NCBI RefSeq assembly: GCF_001513745.1
Contig: NZ_CP013380.1
Location: 558,001-622,000, forward strand
Length of the DNA stretch: 64,000 nucleotides
Reading direction: 5' to 3'
DNA from: Burkholderia humptydooensis
GTDB lineage: Bacteria; Pseudomonadota; Gammaproteobacteria; Burkholderiales; Burkholderiaceae
Below are positions 23,392 to 33,823 of this stretch, piece by piece (the stretch's first letter is position 1; each line of letters opens with the position of its first letter). Under the pieces are notes generated by a model. It was not told the DNA's origin. It ran no database searches and saw only the letters and a program-made list of their open reading frames with translations. Position numbers and translations under genes: made by a program.

Positions 23392-23871
23392 TCAGCGAGG
23401 CGTTTTCGTGTGGCGCGCGGCCATGCGCGCCAGCGCGCTTTGCAGCGGCGACGGCTCGAGCGCATCGGCGAGTTGGCGCAGCGCGTCGGTGCCGGCTGCC
23501 GACATCCGCGCCTGCTTCACGCGCGGCGGCTCGGGCGCGGGCTGCGGGCGCACGCGCACTTTCAGCGTGGCGATCGCCCATCCGCGCGCCTGAAGATCGG
23601 ACAGCAGCCGCGGCTCGACTTGCCGCAACCGGGCGGCGAGCGCATTGTGCGCAGCGAACAGCGTGAGCGTGCCGTCCTTGATGAAGCCCGGCTCGACGTG
23701 GTTCGCCAGGTAGTCGGGGAGCAGCGCGACCAGATCCCGCTTCAGCGCCGCGACCTGCTCGACGCCCGCGCGCAGCGCGGCGAACGCGTCGGTGCGCTGG
23801 AGGACGTCGGCAGCCGCTCGCGGCCGCGACCAGTCGTTGGGGCGAAATAGCTGCTTCGGCGGTCGGTTCAT
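23392..23871 (-). CDS. DUF721 (DciA-like) protein
   Basis: The 159-residue protein contains a DUF721-type KH-like domain (about residues 25-110): the LPDYLANHVEPGFIKDGTLTLFAAHNALAARLRQVEPRLLSDL stretch matches the family pattern of short strands and an alpha segment. DciA proteins of this family load the replicative helicase in bacteria lacking DnaC. Whether this divergent, C-terminally charged member does the same is inference. It is transcribed away from secA and toward the IS4 scar. Confidence 0.7.
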   Translation of the reverse strand: MNRPPKQLFRPNDWSRPRAAADVLQRTDAFAALRAGVEQVAALKRDLVALLPDYLANHVEPGFIKDGTLTLFAAHNALAARLRQVEPRLLSDLQARGWAIATLKVRVRPQPAPEPPRVKQARMSAAGTDALRQLADALEPSPLQSALARMAARHTKTPR

Positions 23872-24305
23872 GAGGAAAGTCGGCGGCGCCGCGTGATTGG
23901 GCGCATGACGGGCGACCGGATGGTGGAGCGATGCGACGATTGTACCGCGATGTCGTTTGGCGGCCGCGGGTATCGTTTGTCGGCTGCGGCCCGTCTTCCG
24001 ACCCCGAACACCGACGCCAGGCGCGGGATCACCGGCGTGAGCCCGTCGCCCGCGCCGCCTTTCGATGCGCCGCGCTGTCGAGCGCCCGAGAATCGCGCTC
24101 CGCCGCCCGTTCGCCGGTGAACTTCGGCTGCTTGCCCGGCCCGGCCGCGCCCCACGGCGGCTGCCGCCGCCGACACCGGCGCGCCTTGGTGCGCGTGCTA
24201 AAATTCAACGTTTGAATTCACTTCTACGCTAAGCCGCCGAGGCTCGGCGCGCCGGGGAGGGCGTTCACCGCTCCGGGGCCGTTGCACCGACGCACACCCG
24301 ATCCG
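23872..24305. other. Divergent intergenic region upstream of secA
   Basis: These 434 bases hold the start regions of the DUF721 gene (leftward) and secA (rightward). A TAAAAT -10-like box (about 24198) and an AT-rich palindrome ATTCAA-CGT-TTGAAT just after it mark the only AT-rich stretch and are the likely secA promoter region. No secM-like coding frame was recognised. The rest is GC-rich with only weak frames. Confidence 0.45.
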
Positions 24306-27098
24306 ATGACAACCGGTTTTCTTCAGAAAATTTTTGGCAGCCGCAATCAGCGGCTCGTCAAGCAATACCAAAAGGCCGTCGCGACGATCAACGCGCTCGA
24401 AACGCAGATCGAAAAGCTGACGGACGACCAGTTGCGCGGCAAGACAGGGGAGTTCCGTCAGCGCATCGCGGCGGGCGAGTCGCTCGACAAGCTCCTGCCC
24501 GAAGCGTTCGCCGTGTGCCGCGAGGCGAGCCGCCGCGTGCTGAAGATGCGCCACTTCGACGTGCAGATGATCGGCGGGATGGTGCTGCATTACGGCAAGA
24601 TCGCCGAAATGCGCACGGGCGAGGGCAAGACGCTCGTCGCGACGCTCGCCGCGTATCTGAACGCGCTCGCCGGCCGCGGCGTGCACGTCGTGACGGTCAA
24701 CGATTACCTCGCGCAGCGCGACGCCGAGTGGATGGGCCGCCTCTACAACTTCCTCGGGCTTTCCGTCGGCGTCAACCTGTCGGGGATGGAGCACGACCAG
24801 AAGCAGGCAGCGTACGCGGCCGACATCACGTACGGCACGAACAACGAATTCGGTTTCGACTACCTGCGCGACAACATGGTCTACGAGACCGATTCGCGCG
24901 TGCAGCGGCCGCTCAACTTCGCGGTCGTCGACGAAGTCGACTCGATCCTGATCGACGAGGCGCGCACGCCGCTCATCATCTCGGGCCAGGCGGAGGACCA
25001 CACCGAGCTGTACGTGCGGATGAACGCGCTGCCGCCGCTCCTCGAGCGCCAGATCGGCGAGGAGAAGGCGGACGGCACGGGCGTCGAGAAGCCGGGCGAC
25101 TACACGCTCGACGAGAAGGGCCGCCAGGTGTTCCTGACCGAGTCGGGCCACGAGAAGGCCGAGCGGTTGCTCTCCGAATGGGGCTTGATCGGCGACGGCG
25201 AGAGCCTCTACGCGCCGCAGAACATCACGCTGATGCACCACGTGTACGCGGCGTTGCGCGCTCACACGCTGTTCCATCGCGATCAGCACTACGTCGTGCA
25301 GAACGGCGAAGTGATCATCGTCGACGAATTCACGGGCCGCCTGATGCCGGGCCGCCGCTGGTCCGACGGCCTGCACCAGGCGGTCGAGGCGAAGGAGCAC
25401 GTGAAGATCCAGAGCGAGAACCAGACGCTCGCGTCGATCACGTTCCAGAACTACTTCCGGATGTACGCGAAGCTCGCGGGCATGACGGGCACGGCGGATA
25501 CCGAGGCATACGAATTCAACGAGATCTACGGCCTCGAGACGGTCGTGATCCCGACCAACCGGCCGCCGAAGCGGATCGACAAGCAGGATCAGATCTACAA
25601 GACCGCGAAGGAGCGCTACGACGCGGTGATCCGCGACATCCGCGAGTGCCATGAGCGCGGCCAGCCCGTGCTCGTCGGCACGACGTCGATCGAGAACTCG
25701 GAGCTGCTGTCGCATCTGCTCAAGCAGGCGGGCCTGCCGCACGAGGTGCTGAACGCGAAGCAGCACGCGCGCGAAGCGGCGATCGTCGCCGAGGCCGGCC
25801 GGCCGAAGCGCGTCACGATCGCGACGAACATGGCGGGCCGCGGCACCGACATCGTGCTCGGCGGCAACGTCGAGAAGCAGGCGGCGTTCATCGAGGCCGA
25901 CGAGTCGATTCCGGCCGACGAGCAGGCGCGCCGCATCCAGACGCTGCACGACGAATGGGAAACGCTGCACGAGCAGGTGAAGGCCGCGGGCGGCCTGCAC
26001 ATCATCGGCACCGAGCGTCACGAGTCGCGCCGGATCGACAATCAGTTGCGCGGCCGCGCGGGCCGTCAGGGCGATCCGGGCTCGTCGCGCTTCTACCTGT
26101 CGCTCGAGGACCCGCTGCTGCGCATCTTCGCGGGCGACCGCGTGCGCGCGATCATGGATCGCCTGAAGATGCCGGAAGGCGAGGCGATCGAAGCGGGCAT
26201 CGTCACGCGTTCGATCGAATCGGCGCAGCGCAAGGTCGAGGCGCGCAACTTCGACATCCGCAAGCAACTGCTCGAATACGACGACGTGTCGAACGATCAG
26301 CGCAAGGTGATCTACCAGCAGCGCAACGAACTGCTCGAAGCGCACGACATCGCTGAAACGATCGGCGCGATGCGTCACGGCGTGATCTCGGAAGTGGTCC
26401 GCCAGTTCGTGCCGGCGGGCAGCATCGAGGAGCAGTGGGATTTGCCCGAGCTCGAAGAGACGCTGCGCAACGACTGGCAGCTCGACCTCGCGATCCAGGA
26501 AATGGTGAACGAGTCGTCGTCGATCAACGCGGACGAGATTCTCGACGCCGTCACGACGGCCGCCGACGAGCACTACGAGGCGAAGGTCGCGCTGGTCGGC
26601 CGCGAATCGTTCAGCGCGTTCGAGCGCTCGATCATGCTGCAGACGCTCGACCGCCTGTGGCGCGAGCACCTCGCGGCGCTCGATCATCTGCGTCAGGGCA
26701 TCCACCTGCGCGGCTATGCGCAGAAGAACCCGAAGCAGGAATACAAGCGCGAGGCGTTCGAACTGTTCGCGGCGATGCTCGACGCGGTGAAGCAGGAAGT
26801 CACGCGGATCGTGATGAACGTGCAGATCCAGTCGCCCGAGCAGCTCGAGGAGGCGGCCGAGCAGATCGAGGAGCAGGGCGGCCAGCTCGGCAACGTCGAG
26901 TTCCAGCACGCCGATTTCGCGGCCGCCGCCGCGGCGACGGCGGGTGGCGCGGTGGTCGCGGACGCGACGGCCGAGATGGTCGGCCACGCGATGAGCCACA
27001 GCGGCCCAGGGGGCGAAGTGCCGCGGGTCGGCCGCAACGATCCGTGCCCGTGCGGCAGCGGCAAGAAGTACAAGCACTGTCACGGCAAGCTGAGCTGA
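24306..27098 (+). CDS. secA: Preprotein translocase ATPase SecA
   Basis: SecA drives post-translational export through SecYEG. The 930-residue protein has the N-terminal [16 protein letters not shown] lead, Walker A in [13 protein letters not shown] (about residue 103), [12 protein letters not shown]alker B, the preprotein cross-linking domain, the helicase motif [28 protein letters not shown] and the long helical scaffold. It ends in a zinc-binding SEC-C motif [17 protein letters not shown] for SecB or lipid interaction. The start at 24306 matches the family N-terminus; an upstream TTG gives an eight-residue extension without support. Confidence 0.98.
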   Translation: MTTGFLQKIFGSRNQRLVKQYQKAVATINALETQIEKLTDDQLRGKTGEFRQRIAAGESLDKLLPEAFAVCREASRRVLKMRHFDVQMIGGMVLHYGKIAEMRTGEGKTLVATLAAYLNALAGRGVHVVTVNDYLAQRDAEWMGRLYNFLGLSVGVNLSGMEHDQKQAAYAADITYGTNNEFGFDYLRDNMVYETDSRVQRPLNFAVVDEVDSILIDEARTPLIISGQAEDHTELYVRMNALPPLLERQIGEEKADGTGVEKPGDYTLDEKGRQVFLTESGHEKAERLLSEWGLIGDGESLYAPQNITLMHHVYAALRAHTLFHRDQHYVVQNGEVIIVDEFTGRLMPGRRWSDGLHQAVEAKEHVKIQSENQTLASITFQNYFRMYAKLAGMTGTADTEAYEFNEIYGLETVVIPTNRPPKRIDKQDQIYKTAKERYDAVIRDIRECHERGQPVLVGTTSIENSELLSHLLKQAGLPHEVLNAKQHAREAAIVAEAGRPKRVTIATNMAGRGTDIVLGGNVEKQAAFIEADESIPADEQARRIQTLHDEWETLHEQVKAAGGLHIIGTERHESRRIDNQLRGRAGRQGDPGSSRFYLSLEDPLLRIFAGDRVRAIMDRLKMPEGEAIEAGIVTRSIESAQRKVEARNFDIRKQLLEYDDVSNDQRKVIYQQRNELLEAHDIAETIGAMRHGVISEVVRQFVPAGSIEEQWDLPELEETLRNDWQLDLAIQEMVNESSSINADEILDAVTTAADEHYEAKVALVGRESFSAFERSIMLQTLDRLWREHLAALDHLRQGIHLRGYAQKNPKQEYKREAFELFAAMLDAVKQEVTRIVMNVQIQSPEQLEEAAEQIEEQGGQLGNVEFQHADFAAAAAATAGGAVVADATAEMVGHAMSHSGPGGEVPRVGRNDPCPCGSGKKYKHCHGKLS

Positions 27099-27253
27099 CG
27101 TGATCGAAGGCGGCGCGCGATGAGCGCGCCGCGTCGTCTGTGCGCAAGATTTTTTGAGGTGTGATGCGCGGCGGCGCGCGAGCGGCCGCCGGTTCTTCAA
27201 TCCAATCGATGCCGGCTCGAACGCCGGCATTTTCCTTCGGGCAGGTGCTTCAG

Positions 27254-28495
27254 ATGGCTGTCAATTTTCCCTCGATCGATCCCGCGCAATTGCATCCCGT
27301 CGCCGGCGTGACGCTCGGCTGGGCGGAGGCGAACATTCGCAAGCCGAACCGAAAGGACGTGCTCGTCGTCTCCGTCGACGAAGGCGCGACCGTGTCGGGC
27401 GTGTTCACCGAGAACCGCTTCTGCGCGGCGCCCGTGACGGTCTGCCGCGAGCATCTGGCGAAGGTGCGCGCGGGCGGCGCCGGCATTCGCGCGCTCGTCG
27501 TCAACACGGGCAACGCGAACGCGGGCACGGGCGAGCCGGGCCTCGCGCATGCGCGCGAGACGTGCGCGGAGCTCGCGCGCCTCGCGGGCATCGCCCCCGA
27601 GCAGGTGCTGCCGTTCTCGACGGGCGTGATCCTCGAGCCGCTGCCGATCGACCGCCTGAAGGCCGGCCTGCCCGCCGCGCTCGCGAACCGCGCGGCCGCG
27701 AACTGGCACGACGCCGCGCAGGCGATCATGACGACCGACACGCTGGCGAAGGCGGCGTCGCGCCAGGTGACGATCGACGGCCACACGATCACGCTGACTG
27801 GCATCAGCAAGGGCGCCGGGATGATCAAGCCGAACATGGCGACGATGCTCGGCTTCCTCGCGTTCGACGCGAAGGTCGCGCAGCCCGTGCTCGACGCGCT
27901 CGTGAAGGAAGTGGCCGACCGTTCGTTCAACTGCATCACGATCGACGGCGATACGTCGACGAACGACTCGTTCATCCTGATCGCGTCCGGCCGCGCGAGC
28001 CTGCCCGAGATCGCGTCGGCCGATTCGCCCGCGTATGCGGCGTTGCGCGACGCGGTGACGGCCGTCGCGCAGACGCTTGCGCAACTGATCGTGCGCGACG
28101 GCGAAGGCGCGACGAAATTCATCACGGTGACGGTCGAAGGCGGCGCGAGCACTGCGGAGTGCCGCCAGATCGCGTATGCGATCGGCCATTCGCCGCTCGT
28201 GAAGACGGCGTTCTACGCGTCGGACCCGAATCTCGGCCGGATTCTCGCGGCGATCGGCTACGCGGGCGTCGCGGACCTCGACGTCGGCAAGATCGACCTG
28301 TATCTCGACGACGTGCTCGTCGCGAAGGCGGGCGGCCGCAATCCCGCGTATCTCGAGGAGGACGGCCAGCGCGTGATGAAGCAAAGCGAGATCGCGGTTC
28401 GCGTGCTGCTCGGCCGCGGCGATGCGCAAGCGACGATCTGGACTTGCGATTTGTCGCACGATTACGTCAGCATCAACGCCGACTATCGTTCGTAA
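27254..28495 (+). CDS. argJ: Glutamate N-acetyltransferase / amino-acid acetyltransferase
   Basis: ArgJ is a bifunctional or monofunctional ornithine acetyltransferase of arginine biosynthesis: it moves acetyl from N-acetylornithine to glutamate. The 413-residue precursor carries the autocleavage site in [13 protein letters not shown], where the threonine becomes the N-terminal nucleophile of the beta chain (about residue 192). The early TGNANAGTG motif is also typical. The start at 27254 ([16 protein letters not shown]) was chosen because the preceding 31 codons are not conserved-looking. The C-terminal NADYRS end is canonical. Confidence 0.96.
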   Translation: MAVNFPSIDPAQLHPVAGVTLGWAEANIRKPNRKDVLVVSVDEGATVSGVFTENRFCAAPVTVCREHLAKVRAGGAGIRALVVNTGNANAGTGEPGLAHARETCAELARLAGIAPEQVLPFSTGVILEPLPIDRLKAGLPAALANRAAANWHDAAQAIMTTDTLAKAASRQVTIDGHTITLTGISKGAGMIKPNMATMLGFLAFDAKVAQPVLDALVKEVADRSFNCITIDGDTSTNDSFILIASGRASLPEIASADSPAYAALRDAVTAVAQTLAQLIVRDGEGATKFITVTVEGGASTAECRQIAYAIGHSPLVKTAFYASDPNLGRILAAIGYAGVADLDVGKIDLYLDDVLVAKAGGRNPAYLEEDGQRVMKQSEIAVRVLLGRGDAQATIWTCDLSHDYVSINADYRS

Positions 28496-28514
28496 GCGGC
28501 CGGGGCGCGACATC

Positions 28515-29384
28515 ATGGATCCACTCGAGCAGTTCCTCACCCGCGCCGAAGCGTTGCTTGGGCGCCTCGAAGCGATTCTCCCGCCGGCTGCGGCGGCGGT
28601 CGACTGGGCTGCCGCGTCCGCGTTCCGCTGGCGCAAGCGCCAGGGGCGCGGCTATCTGCAGCCCGTCGCCGCGCGTTCGACGATCCAGCTCGACGATTTG
28701 CAGAACATCGATCGCCAGAAAGTGCTGATCGAGCAGAACACGCGCCAGTTCGTGAACGGCAAGCCTGCGAACAACGTGCTGCTGACGGGCGCGCGCGGCA
28801 CCGGCAAGTCGTCGCTGATCAAGGCGTGCCTGAACGCGTACGCGGCCGACGGCCTGCGGCTCATCGAAGTCGACAAGGACGATCTGCACGACCTGGGCGA
28901 CATCGTCGAGCTGATCTCGGCGCGCCCCGAGCGTTTCATCGTGTTCTGCGACGATCTGTCGTTCGAAGAAGGCGAATCGGGTTACAAGGCGCTGAAGGTC
29001 GCGCTCGACGGGTCGGTCGCCGCGCAGTCCGACAACGTGCTGATCTACGCGACGTCGAACCGCCGCCATCTGCTGCCCGAGTACATGAGCGACAACGAGA
29101 CGTACAAGCATCTGCCGGACGGCGAGATCCACCCGGGCGAGGTCGTCGAGGAGAAAATCTCGCTGTCGGAGCGCTTCGGCCTCTGGGTCAGCTTCTATCC
29201 GTTCAAGCAGGACGACTATCTGGCGATCGTCGGCCACTGGCTCAGGCATTTCGGCTGCGACGACGCCGAAGTCGAAGCGGCGCGCGGCGACGCGCTCGTC
29301 TGGGCGCTCGAGCGCGGCTCGCGCTCCGGCCGGGTCGCATGGCAGTTCGCGCGCGATCGCGCGGGCCGCAAGGAGAACGTATGA
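28515..29384 (+). CDS. DUF815-family AAA ATPase
   Basis: This 289-residue P-loop ATPase has Walker A GARGTGKSSLIK (about residue 94), Walker B FIVFCDDLSFEE (about 140), a sensor-like IYATSNRRHLLPE, and the ETYKHLPDGEIHPGEVVEEKISLSERFGLWVSFYPF block typical of DUF815. The family's function is not established. It starts 19 bases after argJ and overlaps the Nudix gene by ATGA, so the three genes probably form an operon. Confidence 0.88.
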   Translation: MDPLEQFLTRAEALLGRLEAILPPAAAAVDWAAASAFRWRKRQGRGYLQPVAARSTIQLDDLQNIDRQKVLIEQNTRQFVNGKPANNVLLTGARGTGKSSLIKACLNAYAADGLRLIEVDKDDLHDLGDIVELISARPERFIVFCDDLSFEEGESGYKALKVALDGSVAAQSDNVLIYATSNRRHLLPEYMSDNETYKHLPDGEIHPGEVVEEKISLSERFGLWVSFYPFKQDDYLAIVGHWLRHFGCDDAEVEAARGDALVWALERGSRSGRVAWQFARDRAGRKENV

Positions 29385-29830
29385 GTATCGAAGTCACGAA
29401 CGCGACGGCGCCCGCCGGCGCGGGCCGCAAGGTGACCGAGGTGGCGGTCGGCGTGCTGGTGCAGCCGGACGGCCGCTACCTGCTCGCGCAGCGGCTGCCC
29501 GGCAAGCCTTACGAGGGATACTGGGAATTCCCGGGCGGTAAGCTCGAGGCTGGCGAGAGCGTCGAGGAGGCGCTTGCCCGGGAACTGCACGAGGAACTGG
29601 GCATCTTCGTGACCGAATGCCATCGCTGGCATACGCTCGAGCACGATTATCCGCACGCGTATGTTCGTCTGTACTTCTGCAAGGTGACGGGCTGGACGGG
29701 CGAGCCGCACAGCCGCGAAGGGCAGGCGTTCGTCTGGCGGCATTTGCCCGTCGACGTCGCGCCGCTGCTGCCCGCCGCGCTGCCGGTGCTCGATTTGCTC
29801 GCGCGCGAGCAAGGCGCCGCGCCGCAATAA
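29381..29830 (+). CDS. MutT-like Nudix hydrolase
   Basis: This 149-residue hydrolase carries a complete Nudix box beginning GGKLEAGESVEE and ending RELHEELGI (about residues 52-75), with all four catalytic glutamates present. The YWEFPGGK and LAQR context resembles MutT, which hydrolyses 8-oxo-dGTP and so prevents transversions. Position after secA and argJ is where beta-proteobacterial mutT usually lies. Substrate specificity is inferred from that similarity. It overlaps the DUF815 ATPase by four bases. Confidence 0.88.
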   Translation: MSIEVTNATAPAGAGRKVTEVAVGVLVQPDGRYLLAQRLPGKPYEGYWEFPGGKLEAGESVEEALARELHEELGIFVTECHRWHTLEHDYPHAYVRLYFCKVTGWTGEPHSREGQAFVWRHLPVDVAPLLPAALPVLDLLAREQGAAPQ

Positions 29831-29850
29831 ACGTGCGCGGAGCCTTCGCT

Positions 29851-29872
29851 CCCCGGCCGCATTCGGCCGGGG
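29851..29872. terminator. GC hairpin between convergent operons
   Basis: A 9-bp perfect stem (CCCCGGCCG/CGGCCGGGG) with a CATT loop lies 20 bases after the Nudix stop and 21 bases before the yacG stop. No T-run follows on either strand, so it is a terminator-like, possibly bidirectional element of limited strength. Confidence 0.5.
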
Positions 29873-29893
29873 CGCCCACCGCGACGGGCGGGG

Positions 29894-30097
29894 TCAGCCG
29901 CGGTCGCCGCCTTCCCGATTGCCGGCGTCGTCGTCGGACGGCGCTTCGTCGTCGGTTCCGCCGATCCGGTATTTCTCGGCCGCCCAAGCACCGAGATCGA
30001 GCTGTTTGCAGCGGGCGGAGCAGAATGGGCGAAAACGGTTTTCGGGCGTCCAGCGCACTTCCTTGCCGCAGGACGGGCATTTCACGACAGTAGCCAT
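29894..30097 (-). CDS. yacG: DNA gyrase inhibitor YacG
   Basis: This 67-residue zinc protein has four cysteines in two CxxC pairs ([11 protein letters not shown] and [15 protein letters not shown]) and an acidic tail. YacG inhibits DNA gyrase by binding GyrB. ATG 30097 gives the standard [14 protein letters not shown] start; an ATG nine bases earlier is less likely. It follows zapD in the same direction, 30 bases downstream, as in other beta-proteobacteria. Confidence 0.93.
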   Translation of the reverse strand: MATVVKCPSCGKEVRWTPENRFRPFCSARCKQLDLGAWAAEKYRIGGTDDEAPSDDDAGNREGGDRG

Positions 30098-30127
30098 ACG
30101 GATCATCGATGCGGCGCAAGGCCGCCG

Positions 30128-30949
<822 letters not shown>

Positions 30950-31031
30950 CTAGCAATCGCGCCATTTTTCAGGGGGCGCGACACGCTGCGCGGTTTCGTG
31001 CGCCGGACGCAACATGCGTGCCGCAAGCGCG

Positions 31032-31643
31032 TCAATTTTGCGCGGCGGCCGCATATTCGAGATAGCGTTGGTGCAGTGCGGCGACTTCGGCCGCGAGCTT
31101 GCCGACGGACGCATGGTCGTTGACGATCACGTCGTCCGCGGCGGCGAGACGCGCGTCGCGCGACGCCTGTCGCGCGACGATCGCTTCCACCTGCTCGCGG
31201 GCGAAGCCGTTGCGGGACATCACGCGCGCGATTTGCGTCTCGACGTCGCAATCGACGACGAGCACTCGGTCGACTCGCGTCTTCCACGTTCCCGACTCGA
31301 CCAGCAACGGCACGACAAAGACGACGTACGCGCCTTGCGCCGCGCCCGCCTCGCGCTCGGTTTCTTCGCGGATCAGCGGATGCGTGATCGCTTCGAGCCG
31401 CTTGCGCGCGGATTCGTCGCTGAAGATCAGCGCGCGCATCTTCTCGCGATCGAGCGAACCGTCGGCCGCGACGAATTCCGCGCCGAATTCGCGCGTGATG
31501 AACGGCATCGCGAGGCCCTGCGGCGCGGTGATGCGGTGCGCGATCAGATCGGCATCGACGATCGTCACGCCGAGCTCGCCGAACAGATTGGCAACGGTCG
31601 TCTTGCCGCTGCCGATTCCACCCGTCAATCCCACCGAAAACAT
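31032..31643 (-). CDS. coaE: Dephospho-CoA kinase
   Basis: CoaE phosphorylates the ribose 3'-OH of dephospho-CoA, the last step of CoA synthesis. The 203-residue protein has the P-loop [14 protein letters not shown] at residues 5-18, DADLIAHR (Walker-B-like region near residue 31) and the lid segment. It starts three bases after the pilD region's end on this strand, so it is part of the pilBCD-coaE-zapD-yacG run, and a 148-base gap separates it from zapD. Confidence 0.96.
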   Translation of the reverse strand: MFSVGLTGGIGSGKTTVANLFGELGVTIVDADLIAHRITAPQGLAMPFITREFGAEFVAADGSLDREKMRALIFSDESARKRLEAITHPLIREETEREAGAAQGAYVVFVVPLLVESGTWKTRVDRVLVVDCDVETQIARVMSRNGFAREQVEAIVARQASRDARLAAADDVIVNDHASVGKLAAEVAALHQRYLEYAAAAQN

Positions 31644-31646
31644 GGT

Positions 31647-32561
31647 TCAGCCTCCGAGCAGCAGGTAGAACGGCGTGCCGAAAAAGAGGGTCGCGGCGCC
31701 TCCCGCCGCAAGGAACGGGCCGAACGGCAGCGGCTCCTCGAAGCGCATGCGGCCACGCCAGGTTGCGACGAGACCGACTGCGGCGCCGGCGACCGCGGCG
31801 ATCAGCACGACTTGCGGCAAGGCTTCCCAGCCGAGCCATGCGCCGAGCGCGGCGAGGAGCTTCAGGTCGCCATAGCCGATACCTTCGATGCCGCGCAGCA
31901 ATTTGAAGAGCCACAGAATGCACCAGAGAAACAGATAGCCAGCGATTGCGCCGACCACCGCGGCGCGAAGGCTCGCAAACGTGTCCCACAGATTGACGCA
32001 CAGTCCCGCCCACAGGAGCGGCAGCGTCAGCGAATCGGGGAGGAAGCCGGTTTGCATGTCGATCGCGCTCATCGCAAGGAGTGCCGCGCACAGGCCGAAC
32101 GCGGCGAGCGCGGCGCCGCTCGGCCCGAAGAGCGCGAGCGCGCCGGCGGCGAGCGCGCCGCTCGCGAGCTCGATGAGCGGATAGCGCGCGCCGATCGGCG
32201 CATGGCAGCGCCGGCAGCGGCCGCGCAACGCGATATAGCTGAGGACCGGCACGTTCTCCCACGCGCTCAGCACATGGCCGCAATGCGGGCACGCGCTGCG
32301 CGGCACGCAGAGGTCGTAGCGCGCCGGCAAGCCGTCGTCGACGGACGGCTCGCCCGTCGCTTCGGCGATTTCGGCGAGCCACGCGCGCTTCATCATGATC
32401 GGCAGCCGATGGACGACGACGTTGATGAAGCTGCCGACGACGAGACCGAGCACGATTGCGAACGCAAGCTGCATGCCCGTGGGGAGCGCCGCGAACGCGG
32501 CGAGCGGCCCGGCTGCTGCCGCGTGTTCGGGAGGGCCGGTAAAGAACGGATTGGGCGTCAT
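31647..32561 (-). CDS. pilD: Prepilin peptidase / N-methyltransferase
   Basis: PilD cleaves type IV prepilins and methylates the new N-terminus; it is an inner-membrane aspartic peptidase. The roughly 304-residue product has the zinc-type CxxC pairs (ACPHCGHVLSAWENVP and GRCRRCHAPIG), about seven transmembrane helices, and the two catalytic aspartates in AIDMQTGFLPD and GYGDLKLL. I chose the start at 32561; ATG 32576 (MPTASMTPN) is an equally possible one, since neither has a clear ribosome site. Confidence 0.93.
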   Translation of the reverse strand: MTPNPFFTGPPEHAAAAGPLAAFAALPTGMQLAFAIVLGLVVGSFINVVVHRLPIMMKRAWLAEIAEATGEPSVDDGLPARYDLCVPRSACPHCGHVLSAWENVPVLSYIALRGRCRRCHAPIGARYPLIELASGALAAGALALFGPSGAALAAFGLCAALLAMSAIDMQTGFLPDSLTLPLLWAGLCVNLWDTFASLRAAVVGAIAGYLFLWCILWLFKLLRGIEGIGYGDLKLLAALGAWLGWEALPQVVLIAAVAGAAVGLVATWRGRMRFEEPLPFGPFLAAGGAATLFFGTPFYLLLGG

Positions 32562-32605
32562 CGAGGCGGTTGGCATCGCGAATGGAGTCGGATTCGGCTG
32601 CGATG

Positions 32606-33823
32606 CTACACCACGTTGCCGAGCTGGACGATCGGCAAGTACATCGCGACGACGAGTGCGCCGATCAGCGCGCCCAGCACGACGATCACGACGGGTTCGC
32701 ACAGGTTCGCAAGCACGCCGATTTGTTCGTCGATGCGGCGGTCGCAGAGCGTCGCGACGTCGATGAGCATCGTGTCCAGCGTGCCCGATTCCTCGGCGAC
32801 GGCGATTGGCTGGACGAGGTCGTCGGGAAAGCAGCCTTCGGCGCGCATCGCGCGGGCGAGCCGTTCGCCGTGCTGCAGACGTGCGGCGATGCCGGCCGTC
32901 GCGAGATCGAAACGTGGGTTGCCGGTCGCGTTCGACAGTGCGGCGAACGCGTCGGTGAGCGGCGTGCCGGCGGCGAGCAGCGTGCCGAGCGCGCGGCTCC
33001 ATCGGGCGGCGGCGAGCGTCTGCGCAAGCGGTCCGACGAGCGGCGCGCGCAGCAGCGCCTGCGCAAGCGCAACGCGTGCAGTTGCGGAACGGCGCGCCGC
33101 GTGGCGAACGGCAACGCCGGCGAGCAGCGTGGCCGCGGCGGCAGGCGCGCTCCAGCGCGTCACGCTGGCCGACAGCGCCAGAATGAAACGGGTCGGCGCA
33201 GGCAGCGTGGCGCCGAAACCCGCGAAGATCTGTTCGAACGTCGGCACGACCCAGATCAGCAACGCCGCGGTGATCGCGAGCGCGAACAGCAGCACGGCGA
33301 CCGGGTAAGCGAGCGCCCCTCTGACGCGTGCATATTGCGCGGCTGCGCGCTCGCGATCGTCTGCGAGCCGTGCGAGCACGGCAGCGAGCGCTCCCGCGGT
33401 CTCGCCGACCGCGACCAGTTGGCAGAAAAACGAGTCGAACTGGCGCGGATAGCGGCGCAGTGCGGCGGAGAACTGCTGTCCTGCGACGATCTCGCGCGCG
33501 AGGCCCGCCGCAATGCGAGGCATTTCGCTTCGCCGCGTCGCTTGCGCGAGCAACTCGAGCGACGGCGCGAGCGCGAGCCCCGCGTGCAAGAGCCCCGCGA
33601 GCTGCCGTGCGAAACGCGTGACCTCGCTCGCCCGCGCGGTGGGCTGCGGCGCTGTGCCGCGCGCTTCGAGGTGCAGCACAGTGATGCCCGTGCGCTTGAG
33701 CGCCGCGCGCGCGGCGGACGGATTGACGGCGACCAGCATGCCGCGGCGTCGCGCGCCGTCGATCGTCACGCCCACCCAACGGTATCGGGCTTCGGTCGGC
33801 ATGGCCGGGCTACGCGTGTTCAT
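32606..33823 (-). CDS. pilC: Type IV pilus inner-membrane platform protein
   Basis: PilC (GspF family) is the membrane platform on which the pilus motors PilB and PilT act. The 405-residue protein contains two repeated T2SSF domains (about residues 65-190 and 275-395), each with cytoplasmic helices and a membrane segment such as AVLLFALAITAALLIWVVP. The start at 33823 overlaps the pilB stop by ATGA, supporting coupled translation. It is followed by pilD after 44 bases. Confidence 0.94.
   Translation of the reverse strand: MNTRSPAMPTEARYRWVGVTIDGARRRGMLVAVNPSAARAALKRTGITVLHLEARGTAPQPTARASEVTRFARQLAGLLHAGLALAPSLELLAQATRRSEMPRIAAGLAREIVAGQQFSAALRRYPRQFDSFFCQLVAVGETAGALAAVLARLADDRERAAAQYARVRGALAYPVAVLLFALAITAALLIWVVPTFEQIFAGFGATLPAPTRFILALSASVTRWSAPAAAATLLAGVAVRHAARRSATARVALAQALLRAPLVGPLAQTLAAARWSRALGTLLAAGTPLTDAFAALSNATGNPRFDLATAGIAARLQHGERLARAMRAEGCFPDDLVQPIAVAEESGTLDTMLIDVATLCDRRIDEQIGVLANLCEPVVIVVLGALIGALVVAMYLPIVQLGNVV

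Noticed and set aside
24198..27230. 1010-codon open frame on the minus strand across secA
   Set aside because: Antisense of an obvious secA; repetitive R/V/D composition typical of antisense frames.
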